Below, one piece after another: positions 38,610 through 47,557 of a stretch of 64,000 nucleotides of DNA. Positions within the stretch are counted from its first letter, which is position 1. Each line of letters begins with the position of its first letter. The notes under the pieces were generated by a model. It made no database searches. It was not told where the DNA came from and was given only the letters and a program-made list of their open reading frames with translations. Where the stretch lies: contig CP070763.1 of assembly GCA_020349025.1 (NCBI GenBank), positions 2,463,501-2,527,500 of the forward strand, written 5' to 3'. This DNA is from Candidatus Latescibacterota bacterium (lineage in GTDB: Bacteria; Krumholzibacteriota; Krumholzibacteriia; G020349025). Position numbers and translations under genes: made by a program.

Positions 38610-40247
38610 CTACTTGCGAGAAGGACCCGGCGTCACTCGGGCGCGAAACCCCGTCTGCCTGGACGAGGATCGGTCGCCGCGTCGACGCTCCGCACGGCTG
38701 CCGTGCAGAAGCGACTCGAGTCGCTCGAGGAGTCGGCGGTCGGCCGGGCGCAGCGCGAAGAGCGCCTCCACGTCGCGATCCAGGCGGGCCCGTGCCGCCG
38801 CTCCGGCTCCGCGCTCCAGCCGTCGCACGGTTGCCAGGAGAGCGGCTGGGGGGGCTCGCCGCGGCCAGGGCATGCAGCGCAGATAGGGCGCGTTGAGTCG
38901 TACGTACCCCCCCGACTGCGCCACGGCGCCAAAAAGCCCCCGATAGAGCACGGCGTAGAGGCGCGAGTTGAGTAGCGCCAGAAGCAGGGCACGCCGGCGG
39001 GCGTCGCGACGTGCGCACGGGACGTAGTACACGCGCCCGAGCAGGTCGCCATCCCCATCCCACGCCGCATGCAGACGCTGGAACATCCCCGGGATGATCA
39101 CTTTCGGGACCTTCTGTCTACGGACGCTGCCGCGAGGCACGTGAGCCTGCTCCGGCGCGAAGCGGCGGCGCGCTGCGACGCGGAAGGGGCGAATGTCGCC
39201 ACTGCAGATGATGCGATCGTGACCACGATCGATGGCGCGGCTGAAGCCCGCCTTCGCAATCCCGCATGCGACCGGCACCACGTCCCCAAGTCGCGGCCCA
39301 GGGAGCAGACGCTGCAGGAGCGGGACCGCATCCGAGGGCAGCGCGAGCGGAACCACATGCTGCGGCAGCTGCAGAATGGTGCGCTGCGGCCAGCGAGCCC
39401 GGACACGTCCATTGTGCTCGAGAATACGGATCGTGTGATCGGGGCCGGGCTGACGCCGGGACAGCACCAGGATGACCGGATAGGTCGCGCGACCCTCGAA
39501 GACGTCGGCGTGAGCGAGATCCCAGACCTCCTCGACACACGTGCTCGTCATTAGGAGGGCACGCAGACCGACAGCGTACTCCGATGCCAACAGCTTGTTG
39601 GGGACGATGGCACACAAGCGTCCTTTCGGACGCAGGAGCTCGAGCATGCGCAGCAGAAAAAGAAGCGCCAGATCCCCGCGTGCCGGGAAAGCGCCGCGCG
39701 CGCGGAGCTTTTGCCGATAACCCGATTCGAGGTCGCGGAGCGCGACGTAGGGCGGGTTGGCAATCACGGCATCGAAACGCTGCTTCGGGTGCGCATCGAA
39801 GAGGAAATCGGCGTGGCGAATCTCCCAGGCTGCAAGCGTGTGCGGTGCAGCCGCACGCACGACTGGAGCGAGCGCCTGTGCCCAGCGCGCGGCCGACGCG
39901 TCGAGCTCGACGCCGTAGCACGCAGCCTGGACAGCACGCGCCTCGGCAGCGTGCGCTGCAGCTGCCAGCAGCCGGCCCGCACCACAGCCCGGGTCGAGGA
40001 TCTGGAGCCGCGCTCCACGGCGGCGCCCGCGCAGCAGACGTTGCGCCATGCGCTGTGCAACCGGCATCGGAGTCTGTACGACCCCGAGCTGCGGTGCAAC
40101 GCGTGCCGTGCGCGTTGCCGTCTGCGTATCCTGCAGCCTCTCGATCCAACTCCAGAGTGCCGCCGGATCGTGCGCGTAGCGCTTCACGAGATCCGCGAGC
40201 GCGCGTCGCGGCTGCGCATCGGTCGCGACTCGAGCGCGTCGATCCAC
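38610..40247 (-). CDS. TaqI-like adenine-specific DNA methyltransferase
   Basis: This 545-residue enzyme should methylate adenine N6 in DNA using SAM. Motif I is LDPGCGAGRLL near 92, and motif IV is the catalytic ANPPYV near 182. The C-terminal part (from about 310) has the TaqI/Eco57I-type specificity region, with the conserved KVIIPGMFQRL and LLALLNSRLYAVLY. GTG 40247 is chosen because a G-rich ribosome-binding site (GGGGGGAAACGAG) and a promoter lie right upstream; the frame stays open further up, but that stretch is Arg-rich and overlaps the divergent kinase region. No restriction endonuclease is adjacent, so it is probably a solitary regulatory or protective methyltransferase. The recognition sequence is unknown. 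Confidence 0.85.
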   Translation of the reverse strand: MDRRARVATDAQPRRALADLVKRYAHDPAALWSWIERLQDTQTATRTARVAPQLGVVQTPMPVAQRMAQRLLRGRRRGARLQILDPGCGAGRLLAAAAHAAEARAVQAACYGVELDASAARWAQALAPVVRAAAPHTLAAWEIRHADFLFDAHPKQRFDAVIANPPYVALRDLESGYRQKLRARGAFPARGDLALLFLLRMLELLRPKGRLCAIVPNKLLASEYAVGLRALLMTSTCVEEVWDLAHADVFEGRATYPVILVLSRRQPGPDHTIRILEHNGRVRARWPQRTILQLPQHVVPLALPSDAVPLLQRLLPGPRLGDVVPVACGIAKAGFSRAIDRGHDRIICSGDIRPFRVAARRRFAPEQAHVPRGSVRRQKVPKVIIPGMFQRLHAAWDGDGDLLGRVYYVPCARRDARRRALLLALLNSRLYAVLYRGLFGAVAQSGGYVRLNAPYLRCMPWPRRAPPAALLATVRRLERGAGAAARARLDRDVEALFALRPADRRLLERLESLLHGSRAERRRGDRSSSRQTGFRARVTPGPSRK

Positions 40248-40286
40248 CTCGTTTCCCCCCGTCCCCTCCGGCGTCGCGAGAGGTCG

Positions 40287-40316
40287 AGTAAAGTCAGACG
40301 GGTCGACAGGCGTCAA
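40287..40316 (-). promoter_or_regulatory. promoter of the methyltransferase
   Basis: On the minus strand TTGACG (40316-40311) is 18 bases from TTTACT (40292-40287). Transcription would begin about 33 bases before GTG 40247. The pair, together with the ribosome-binding site, supports that start. Confidence 0.55.
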
Positions 40317-40325
40317 CAAATTCCA

Positions 40326-40341
40326 TGGCACGCGTCGTGCA
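40326..40341 (+). promoter_or_regulatory. sigma-54-type promoter upstream of the histidine kinase
   Basis: TGGCACGCGTCGTGCA (40326-40341) matches the consensus TGGCACG-N4-TTGCA at all fixed positions except one T. It lies 10 bases beyond the divergent methyltransferase -35. Transcription would begin near 40353, about 215 bases before the preferred kinase start. The upstream half-site is a perfect match; function needs an activator. Confidence 0.5.
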
Positions 40342-40566
40342 GCCTGCGTGTGCGTGGAAGGATCCACCCGCATCCCGCGCCGTCGCGCGACCGGTGGCGC
40401 CGAGCCGCCGCGGCGCCATCGACGCCGCCGACGTCGTCTCCCCTCCGGCACGCACGCGAAGCGGAAGCAGGCGCCGAGCCTCCGCAGCACGCTGCGCCAG
40501 GCTGGCGCAAGCCAGCCCCGCCTGGAAAGAAACCTCCGGCTGCGTTCGCGACGATTGCGCTCGAGG

Positions 40567-42099
40567 GTGCACGCCGAGCGCTTCGAACGCTTGCTCGAGG
40601 TCCCGGACCTCGCGTCTCTGGTGAACGAGATCGTCGAGGCTGCGCAGGCGCTTGGACGCGCTCGTTTCGCCGAGCTGAACATCCGCCCGGAACCCGTGGA
40701 GTCCCGACGCGAGTCGCTGCGAACGACGCGCTCGCGAACGCGCGAGCGCGCCACACCGCGGCTGCGGGCGCGCCATAGCAGACTGGTGCTGCCGCTCCAA
40801 AGCGGCGGGCGCACCTGGGCCACGGTGCGGCTGCACCAACCGAGATGCACGAGCCTGGAAGCGTTGCGCAGCTACCTGGCTCACGCAGCGAGCGCTCTCG
40901 AGCGTTTCCTCGAACACGAGAGGGCAGCAGATCAGGCGCAGCGCTACGAGGCGCTGCTGGACAGCCTTCCCGATGTTTGCCTTCTGATCCTGGCGGCCGA
41001 TGACAGCGTCCGCAACGTGCGTGGCCAGGCGCGCGCGCTCGTCGGCCAGGTGGCCTCCGACACGATCGGTCGTAGGCTCGACCGCGCCCGGAGGGGACGT
41101 GGGCTGTTGACGCTCGACTCGACGCAGCTCGACGAGCTCCTCACGCGCGCACGCCAACATGGCCGCGCCGAAGCGGAGACCTTCCTGCACGGCTTGAACC
41201 GCGACGTGCCGGTGCAGATGACGCTCGTCGACCCGCAGGGGGATGGCGATCTGCTCTGCATCCTGCGTGATCTGACCGCGGTCAAAACGATGGAGCAGGC
41301 GTTGCTGCGTCGAAACCGCGACCTCTCCGAGGCGGCCGAACGACTCAAGGAAATCGACATGCTCAAGAACGAGTTCATGAGCAACGTCTCGCACGAGCTG
41401 CGCACGCCACTGACCGCGATCATCGCCTACGCGGAGGCGCTCCTGCTCACGCAGCCTGACGAGACGACGCGAGAGGAATTCTTGCGCGTCATCGCGGAAC
41501 AGGGTCACAAGCTGCAGAAGCTGATCGGCGGTCTGCTCGACATCGCCAAGCTCGACTCCCTGGCAACCGAGCTCAAGCTGCAGCTCGCTTCCCTGAACGA
41601 CATCATCGAAGCGGCGGCGGTCACGGTGCGCCCGTTCGCGGACAAGAGCCGGATCCGTCTCGAGCTCAATCTCGACCCCGAGCTGCAACCCGTGTACCTG
41701 GACGAGCTTCGCTCGCAACAGATCGTGTGGAATCTGCTCAACAATGCGATCAAGTTCTCTCCGCCGCACAGCAGCATCCGCGTGCGCACCTGGGCCGAGC
41801 ACGGACACGTTTGGGCCGAGGTGAGCGACGAGGGAATCGGCATCGCGCCCGAACACCAGCGGCTCATCTTCGAGAAGTTCGTGCAGGTGGACGGCTCCTC
41901 GACACGCCGGCACGGGGGTGTCGGGCTCGGGCTCGACCTCGTGAAGCACCTCGTCGAGCTGCACGGTGGCAACGTCGTGGTCCGCAGCACACCAGGGCGA
42001 GGATCGAGCTTCTCCTTCAGCATCCCGATCGAGAAGCGGCAGCGGCCGCGTTTCGAGAGCGAAATCGACCAACTCGAGGGCGCGACCCCACACGCCTGA
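40567..42099 (+). CDS. cytoplasmic sensor histidine kinase (GAF-like, PAS, HisKA, HATPase_c)
   Basis: The protein, about 510 residues if it starts at GTG 40567, senses through an N-terminal GAF-like region (about 1-120) and a PAS domain (about 120-235, YEALLDSLPDVCLLILAADD). It autophosphorylates at H276 in FMSNVSHELRTPLTAIIAYAEALL. The catalytic domain has the N box (WNLLNNAIKFSP), G1 (DEGIGIAP), F box (IFEKFVQVDGSSTRRHGG) and G2 (GVGLGLDLVKHLVELHGG). No transmembrane helix or signal is seen, so it is soluble. GTG 40348 would add 73 Arg-rich residues that look non-coding. No response regulator is encoded nearby. It ends 130 bases before a membrane protein gene. Confidence 0.85.
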   Translation: MHAERFERLLEVPDLASLVNEIVEAAQALGRARFAELNIRPEPVESRRESLRTTRSRTRERATPRLRARHSRLVLPLQSGGRTWATVRLHQPRCTSLEALRSYLAHAASALERFLEHERAADQAQRYEALLDSLPDVCLLILAADDSVRNVRGQARALVGQVASDTIGRRLDRARRGRGLLTLDSTQLDELLTRARQHGRAEAETFLHGLNRDVPVQMTLVDPQGDGDLLCILRDLTAVKTMEQALLRRNRDLSEAAERLKEIDMLKNEFMSNVSHELRTPLTAIIAYAEALLLTQPDETTREEFLRVIAEQGHKLQKLIGGLLDIAKLDSLATELKLQLASLNDIIEAAAVTVRPFADKSRIRLELNLDPELQPVYLDELRSQQIVWNLLNNAIKFSPPHSSIRVRTWAEHGHVWAEVSDEGIGIAPEHQRLIFEKFVQVDGSSTRRHGGVGLGLDLVKHLVELHGGNVVVRSTPGRGSSFSFSIPIEKRQRPRFESEIDQLEGATPHA

Positions 42100-42229
42100 G
42101 ACCGGCACCCACCGCGCCGTCCCGAGAAACGAGCTTGCAGCGCCGCACTCCCGCGTCTAACGTGGCGCCGCGGGAGCGGCGTGGTGTTCGCGTGCGCGCA
42201 CCCCGCAGGCTCGAGACGAATGGACGCGC

Positions 42230-43555
42230 ATGAGCCCACGCTTGTTGGCGCACGTGGGGGTCGCGGTTGCGACACTCTTGTGTGCGCTGTTCGCTTTCTG
42301 GCCCGGTCTCGACAACGGTTTCTGGGGCAGCGATTTCCACTTTCTCGAGCGTGCCGCAGCCGCCGAGATCGACGCGGCGGTGCTCGTGCAGAGCTGGGCA
42401 GAGCCGTTCCAGCGTCCGTTGTCACAACTCGCTTTCTACTCCGAGTACGCGCTTTGGGGCCTGGACTCGCATGCATTCCTTCTGACGCACGTCCTCCTGC
42501 ATGCCTTCAACTCCACGCTCCTCTTCGCGCTGCTGCGCGGTCCGGTCGGCCCGCAGGGAGCGGCGGGAGCCGCCATCCTGTTCGCTCTTGGATTCGGCTT
42601 CTACGGTGAGACGGTGCTTCGCATCGCCGATCTTGCGCACCTGTTTGGAACCACGTTCGTCCTCGCGACCGGCATCATCGCGCTGCGAGCACAGCTGGAA
42701 CGGACGCCTCGACTGCGGCTGGTCGCCACGCTCCTCGCCGCGTCCTTCTTCTTGACGGCACTGCTCGCGCATGAAGGCGCGATCATGGCGCTGGTGATGT
42801 TCGGCGGGCTGATGTGGCCGCATCGACGCAGCATTTCGTCGGTGACGCGCAAGATGACTCTTCTCGTCGCCATCGCCATCGTTTGGCTCGGCGCCCAGGT
42901 TGTCCGCGGCATCGGCGTCGCCGAGCTCCTGACGCAAGCGGACACCTGGCTCGAGGGACCGTGGCGCGTCCTGCGGCTCGCCGCACTGTCGGTGGTTCCC
43001 ATCGCCTCCGACTCGGTGCCGGAACCGGGTGGCAGCTTGCTGCAGCGCTTTCTCCAGCTCGTCGACCAGATGCGACCGATCCTCGGGTTGCTCCTCGTCG
43101 CCGGCGCCAGCGTCTGGTTCTGGCGTGGCGCCGGTGCAGTGCGCTGGCTTCTGGCCGCGTGGCTCGGCTTCCTGGTGGCGCTCGGCCTTCTGCAACCACC
43201 CGGAAGCACGGCGCAGCTTGCCGACGCCTACCTCCCCGCGGCTTTCTTTTGCGGCGCGGTCGCGCACGGATTCCGGCTCCTGTGGATGCGGGCCACGCCG
43301 GGGCGTCGCGTGCTGTTGGGCTTGACGTTCGTGGTCGCGCTGCACGCCGGGGTCGTGCGTGTGCACACCTACGAGCTTCTGGCCGATGCGAGGGGAAGAA
43401 GCTTGGAGAGCTGGCGTCGTCTGCAGGAGCTGCAATCGCAACCGCGGCGTGAGGCTCCGGGCACACCGCAGCTGGAGCGGGAAGGCGTGTCTCAGAAGTC
43501 GGCGCCGATCGAGACGTTCGATCCGGAGGGCAGCGTCCCCCAGCGTGTGTCGTAG
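42230..43555 (+). CDS. polytopic membrane protein, possibly glycosyltransferase-like
   Basis: The 441-residue product has about 10 predicted membrane segments from residue 5 to about 385. The first loop reads NGFWGSDFHFLERA, resembling the acidic first-loop motif of GT-C membrane glycosyltransferases that use lipid-linked donors; the rest gives no family signature. A hydrophilic tail of about 55 residues ends the protein. Its last 64 bases overlap the convergent 3' end of the barrel gene on the other strand. The upstream gap contains a GC-rich hairpin (about 42143-42183) but no clear promoter. Function is uncertain; a role in envelope glycan or lipid modification is possible. Confidence 0.7.
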   Translation: MSPRLLAHVGVAVATLLCALFAFWPGLDNGFWGSDFHFLERAAAAEIDAAVLVQSWAEPFQRPLSQLAFYSEYALWGLDSHAFLLTHVLLHAFNSTLLFALLRGPVGPQGAAGAAILFALGFGFYGETVLRIADLAHLFGTTFVLATGIIALRAQLERTPRLRLVATLLAASFFLTALLAHEGAIMALVMFGGLMWPHRRSISSVTRKMTLLVAIAIVWLGAQVVRGIGVAELLTQADTWLEGPWRVLRLAALSVVPIASDSVPEPGGSLLQRFLQLVDQMRPILGLLLVAGASVWFWRGAGAVRWLLAAWLGFLVALGLLQPPGSTAQLADAYLPAAFFCGAVAHGFRLLWMRATPGRRVLLGLTFVVALHAGVVRVHTYELLADARGRSLESWRRLQELQSQPRREAPGTPQLEREGVSQKSAPIETFDPEGSVPQRVS

Positions 43556-46488
43556 CGTCGCGCCCAATCGAAACGCAGAATCACTGCGCCCAGGTTGATG
43601 CGCGTTCCGAAACCGTATGCAATCTGGGGACCTCGTCCCGGCAGCTCGCCGATGACGGTGCGGCTCGTGCGCAGGAGCGTGCTGTCCCACGCGCTCGCCG
43701 CGTCCACGAACAACGCGCCGCGAATGTTCCCCAATTCCAGAGGCAGGGGCCACCCCAGCGCCACGTAGCGCAGTAGAGGGAAGCGGAACTCGAGGCTGGC
43801 CAGAGCCGCATGATTGCCCACCAGAGCACCGTAGTCGTAGCCGCGCAGCGTGTACGCGCCCCCGAGATAGAAAGTCCGGGGCGTCGGCCCCCAGCTCGAT
43901 CCGAGATAGATCCGCGCCGCCAGGCTCGAGTGCACGTTGACGTTCCAGTATTGGCGCATGTCGGCCTGAAAGGCGGCGAAGTGCAGTTGACCGACGCCGA
44001 CCTCGAGACCGATTCGCATGCGGCGGCCGAGAATCGGACCGGTCGAGCCGAACAGAGCCGTGTCGACCACGTACGTCAGACCGGGCCCGACGAAGGTCCG
44101 GACATTCTGGATGTTGCCATCCGCCTCCGCCTCGGCCAGCGTCTGCCCCAGGAAAAAGCGACCGCGTACACCGGAAAGCTGCAGCGACGCCTCGAGGCGT
44201 GAGAACTTGTTGAAGGGCCGAAGCGCCGTGGCTTGCACGCCGACGTACGTCTGGCGTTCCACCGTATCGATCGGTTGAACCAGAAAGCCGTAGCGACGTT
44301 GGTACTGGAACGCGGCGAGGCGATAGCTGGTTCGCCCCGAGCGGTTCAGGTAGTCGACCAGAAGCTCCGAGTCTTTGAGCGAGCCATAGATCCCGAAGCC
44401 GACACCGAGGTTGTGGTTTCCCAGAAGATCGCTGAAGTGGATCTGCGAGGCTCCGCCGATTCCGGAGTTGTGCGCCACCACGCCACCCACCTGCGAGAGA
44501 TCGGGAGCGAGGCGCGGCTTGTAGCGCCGTTCCTTGAACTCGGCGTTCCGCGAAGCGCCTGGCGTGACCTGCCCGTTGCTGGTTGGCGAAGCCGGACTCG
44601 CTGGCGCGGCGAGGAGCGGGCTGGACAATGCGGCAAGCTCTGCACTCGGCGACGCTTGGGCCGCGGACGCGAGCGCGGGGATCGCCGAGTCCGGCGGCAG
44701 CTCAATCGGTGTCATCTTCTGCTGCGGGTCGTCGATGCGGTAGAGATCCCAGCCGCCACGCGAGAAGGCGGAGAACACCAGTCGGTTCGTGTCGCGCGAC
44801 CAGGAGAGCGCCGGGCTCGAAGGCAGGATCCCGCCGATCCCGGTCACCGAATCGGTGACCCGGAACACGGCACCCGTGGCGAGGTGCAGGAGATGGATGT
44901 TCGGTACGCCGTCGTGGTCGGAAACGAAGGCGATGTACTCGCCGTCACCCGACCAAGCGGGGCTGACCGCCTTGCCGTGGGGGAAGGGCGTCACGTCGCG
45001 CCGCGTCCCGCTCTCAATGTCGAGCAGCACGAGGTGCAAGCGTCCGAAGCGCAGAGCGTCCAGATCGGTGCCCGGCCCTTCGTCGGTGACGTAGACGACA
45101 GAGCGCCCGTCGGGAGACCACTGCGGGTCGCGCACGGTGAAGCGATCCGACGTCAACGCCTGCAGCTCGGTGCCGTCGGTGCGCACGCGGTAGAGATTGC
45201 TCTGACCGCCCGCAATACCGACGAACAGAATCTCCTCGCCGTCGGGGGAGAACGTCGGCGTCTGCAGCTCGTCGAGACCGAAGCGATGCGATGCGACGAC
45301 GCGACGACGCGCGACGTCGACCAGGTAGAGGGCGTCCTGCCCCCCGGCCTGCGCCGTGAACGCCAACGTGCGCGAGTCGGGCGACCAGGCGGAGCTGGCG
45401 CGGAAGAAACGCAGCGACTCGAAATCGCCGTTGACGTCCCCCTGGACGACGCGGCGCGGCCCGCGCTCCGACTCCAGATCTCGCAGATAGAGGTCGCGCG
45501 TCAGGCCGGCGTCGCTCACGTAAGCCAACCAGCGCCCGTCGGGTGAGATGCTCGGGACGAGCAACATGTTGGCTCGCTCCTCTTCCCGTGTGACGACGGG
45601 TTGCGCGAACTCGTGCACGACCTCGCGCTCCGCCAGCTCGGGCAGGTGCTGGCGGCGTACGGCGGTCGTCCAGGCGTCGGAGAACGTGCGCAGAGACACA
45701 CCGACGACGTGCTCGAGAGCTGCATCGAGACTGCGATGGTCACGCAGCGCGCGCAGCAAGTCACCGATCTGCTCCTCTCCGTAGCGCGCCGCGAAGAACT
45801 CGAAGATGCTCTGCCCGAAGCGGTAGACCCGGATGTCACGCACGTGCGTCATCTCCTCGAGCGACAGCAGATGACCCGACAGCGCTGCGTCGCGCATCCA
45901 CATGTCGGTGTGCGTATCCACCTTCGGGCGCGACAGGTACTCGGCCAGCCCTTCCATGATCCACAGAGGCGGCCCGTACGCGAAGGGATTGAGGGGATCG
46001 GTGGCGACCGGATCGAAGAGGAGGTCGATCTCGAAGGCGTGCACGAGCTCGTGAGTGAGCACGTGCTCAAACTCGCCGAAAGAACCCGTGAAGGGCAGGA
46101 AGACCCGCCTGCGCGCGAGATCGGTGATCCCGCCGGTACCGACGTCGATCAACGATGGCGTGATGTGGGTCTGCTGGAAATCGGAGTGCGAGGCGTAGAG
46201 GATGAGCGGAATCTTGCGACCAATGTCGTGCTGCAGCGTTCTGGCGATGCGTAAGTAGGCGCGCTCGGCCATGCGAGCCGCATCGTGGACGATCTCCTCT
46301 TCGTTCTCATAGAAGAGGATCTCGAAGTGCCGCGTTTCGAGCACGCGCCAGCGATAGTCCTTGTATTGGACTTTGTTCTTGCCGAAGTACTGTGCCTGTG
46401 CCGGCAACGCACAAAGCAGCGACAGCAGGAACAGTGGTAGGAAGCCGTGGCGCAAAGGAGTCCCCCGCCGGAAGCCCGGCGCACCCAC
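43492..46488 (-). CDS. metallopeptidase MA-like / TolB propeller / BamA-like barrel fusion
   Basis: This 998-residue exported protein combines three parts. A signal peptide (LPLFLLSLLCALPAQA) precedes a gluzincin-like domain with HELVH (146-150) and a glutamate about 30 residues on (WIMEGLAEY). From about 300 to 610 come TolB-type PD40 propeller repeats (SPDGRWLAYVS, SPDSRTLAFTA, SPDGEEILFVG, SPDGRSVVYV, SGDGEYIAFVS). After a Ser/Ala/Pro linker, residues 680-998 form a surface-antigen (D15/BamA-like) barrel, with GGAYTLRGY and final SIGADF. It probably sits in the outer membrane with peptidase and propeller outside or in the periplasm. The GTG start at 46488 is weakly supported; TTG 46455 is an alternative. 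Confidence 0.85.
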   Translation of the reverse strand: MGAPGFRRGTPLRHGFLPLFLLSLLCALPAQAQYFGKNKVQYKDYRWRVLETRHFEILFYENEEEIVHDAARMAERAYLRIARTLQHDIGRKIPLILYASHSDFQQTHITPSLIDVGTGGITDLARRRVFLPFTGSFGEFEHVLTHELVHAFEIDLLFDPVATDPLNPFAYGPPLWIMEGLAEYLSRPKVDTHTDMWMRDAALSGHLLSLEEMTHVRDIRVYRFGQSIFEFFAARYGEEQIGDLLRALRDHRSLDAALEHVVGVSLRTFSDAWTTAVRRQHLPELAEREVVHEFAQPVVTREEERANMLLVPSISPDGRWLAYVSDAGLTRDLYLRDLESERGPRRVVQGDVNGDFESLRFFRASSAWSPDSRTLAFTAQAGGQDALYLVDVARRRVVASHRFGLDELQTPTFSPDGEEILFVGIAGGQSNLYRVRTDGTELQALTSDRFTVRDPQWSPDGRSVVYVTDEGPGTDLDALRFGRLHLVLLDIESGTRRDVTPFPHGKAVSPAWSGDGEYIAFVSDHDGVPNIHLLHLATGAVFRVTDSVTGIGGILPSSPALSWSRDTNRLVFSAFSRGGWDLYRIDDPQQKMTPIELPPDSAIPALASAAQASPSAELAALSSPLLAAPASPASPTSNGQVTPGASRNAEFKERRYKPRLAPDLSQVGGVVAHNSGIGGASQIHFSDLLGNHNLGVGFGIYGSLKDSELLVDYLNRSGRTSYRLAAFQYQRRYGFLVQPIDTVERQTYVGVQATALRPFNKFSRLEASLQLSGVRGRFFLGQTLAEAEADGNIQNVRTFVGPGLTYVVDTALFGSTGPILGRRMRIGLEVGVGQLHFAAFQADMRQYWNVNVHSSLAARIYLGSSWGPTPRTFYLGGAYTLRGYDYGALVGNHAALASLEFRFPLLRYVALGWPLPLELGNIRGALFVDAASAWDSTLLRTSRTVIGELPGRGPQIAYGFGTRINLGAVILRFDWARRYDTRWGTLPSGSNVSIGADF

Positions 46489-46524
46489 GGGCGCGCGCGA
46501 CCGGAAACGAAGGACACCACGACG

Positions 46525-46533
46525 AGTATATCA
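46525..46533 (-). promoter_or_regulatory. extended -10 promoter of the barrel fusion gene
   Basis: On the minus strand TGATATACT (46533-46525) is an extended -10 (TGn followed by TATACT, five of six). It lies 37 bases before the proposed GTG. No strong -35 accompanies it, which is usual for extended -10 promoters. The 46489-46742 gap also contains a GACGCGGC/GCCGCGTC hairpin at 46672-46698. Confidence 0.5.
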
Positions 46534-46742
46534 TTGACGCAAGAGATTGCGCCACTGTGTGTTGCGCGAACCCGAGCGGTCACGGAGGGTCTTTCTGCGT
46601 CCAAACCCGCTGGGTCATGCGAGGAAACGGCGGCATGCGGATCGCGATGAACACGGGGGGGTTGCCCCCTCGACGCGGCGTATCCTCCCAGCCGCGTCCG
46701 CGTCGCGGAGGATTCTGCGGCAGGGGGGCGTGTGCTCCCGCG

Positions 46743-47489
46743 TCACTCCGTCTTCAGACGGCGCTCGTCGGCATCGAAGACGCGGACCAGCCCGTCTCCA
46801 CCGACACCGATGATTTCGGGAACGCCATCGGAGTCGATGTCGAACAGGTCCATCTCCTCGCCGAATCCCGGCTCGTACTCCCACTTCACGTCGCGGAAAA
46901 CGGCTCCCAGAACCAGTCCGGTGTTGAGGACGATCTCGTCGCGCCCATCTCCATCCACGTCGCCGATGGCGATCTCTGAGGCCGCGAAGGGATCGGAACT
47001 CGTCCACTCCTCGACGTCGCGCAGCGCCGTCAGGACGCGCAACAGTCCATCCGCGATCAGGACGATCTCCGGCTCGCCATCCTCGTCGACGTCGCCCACC
47101 GTGAGCGTGCTGATGCTGCGGTAGCGCCCGTCTGGCGTCGTCCAGATGTCGCTCAGATCATCTCCACGCAGGATGAACAAACGCGAGTCCTGCGTGAATC
47201 CGACGACTTCGTCCTGCCCATTGCCATCGAGATCGGCCGCCAACATCTCCAGCACGGGTGACCAGAGATCTCGTGTGAGGGCGGTCACCAACCTGCCCTG
47301 GTTGCTCTCGATCAGGTGCAGGGTGCCGCGATAGCTGCCGTAGAGCAGGCGGCGCTGCGCTCCGTGGATGAGCGTGAAAGGCTCGTACTTGGCCGCCAGG
47401 TCGGTGGCACGCGGCTTGAGGTTTCCGGCTTGCAGGGTGACGGCGGTCGTCGTGATCAGGAGTGTCGCGACGCAGATTCGAAGCCCCAT
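46743..47489 (-). CDS. secreted FG-GAP/VCBS-like calcium-site propeller protein
   Basis: The 248-residue protein has a signal peptide (MGLRICVATLLITTTAVTLQA) and at least four repeats with calcium-binding loops: DLDGNGQDEV, DVDEDGEPEIV, DVDGDGRDEIV and DIDSDGVPEIIG. Such DxDxDG-xxEI repeats form integrin-like beta propellers on secreted or surface proteins and mediate binding. No transmembrane anchor or sorting domain is seen, so it may be free in the periplasm or exported. GAGG lies before the ATG. A good promoter sits directly upstream. A role with the adjacent barrel fusion is possible but unproven. Confidence 0.82.
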   Translation of the reverse strand: MGLRICVATLLITTTAVTLQAGNLKPRATDLAAKYEPFTLIHGAQRRLLYGSYRGTLHLIESNQGRLVTALTRDLWSPVLEMLAADLDGNGQDEVVGFTQDSRLFILRGDDLSDIWTTPDGRYRSISTLTVGDVDEDGEPEIVLIADGLLRVLTALRDVEEWTSSDPFAASEIAIGDVDGDGRDEIVLNTGLVLGAVFRDVKWEYEPGFGEEMDLFDIDSDGVPEIIGVGGDGLVRVFDADERRLKTE

Positions 47490-47519
47490 ACGTCCTCATG
47501 AAGTGACGGCACGTCATCG

Positions 47520-47548
47520 AGTCTAGGACCGTCCCCGCCTGCGGTCAA
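47520..47548 (-). promoter_or_regulatory. sigma-70 promoter of the propeller gene
   Basis: On the minus strand TTGACC (47548-47543, five of six) is 17 bases from TAGACT (47525-47520, four of six). The start would be near 47513, about 24 bases before the ATG. Confidence 0.6.
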
Positions 47549-47557
47549 CCGCGAGCA

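Noticed and set aside
38601-38616. A plus-strand sigma-54-like TGGCA...TTGC opposite the rpoN-operon promoter
   Set aside because: GG-GC spacing is one base short, and no plus-strand gene follows for 1.9 kb. It arises from the inverted repeat.
40348-40566. A 73-residue N-terminal extension of the histidine kinase
   Set aside because: The translation is Arg/Pro-rich without structure, and the stretch directly follows the proposed sigma-54 promoter, so it fits an untranslated leader better.
46501-46560. A sigma-54 site (TGGCGCAATCTCTTGC) before the barrel fusion gene
   Set aside because: The GG-GC spacing is one base too long for sigma-54; an extended -10 at 46533-46525 explains the region better.
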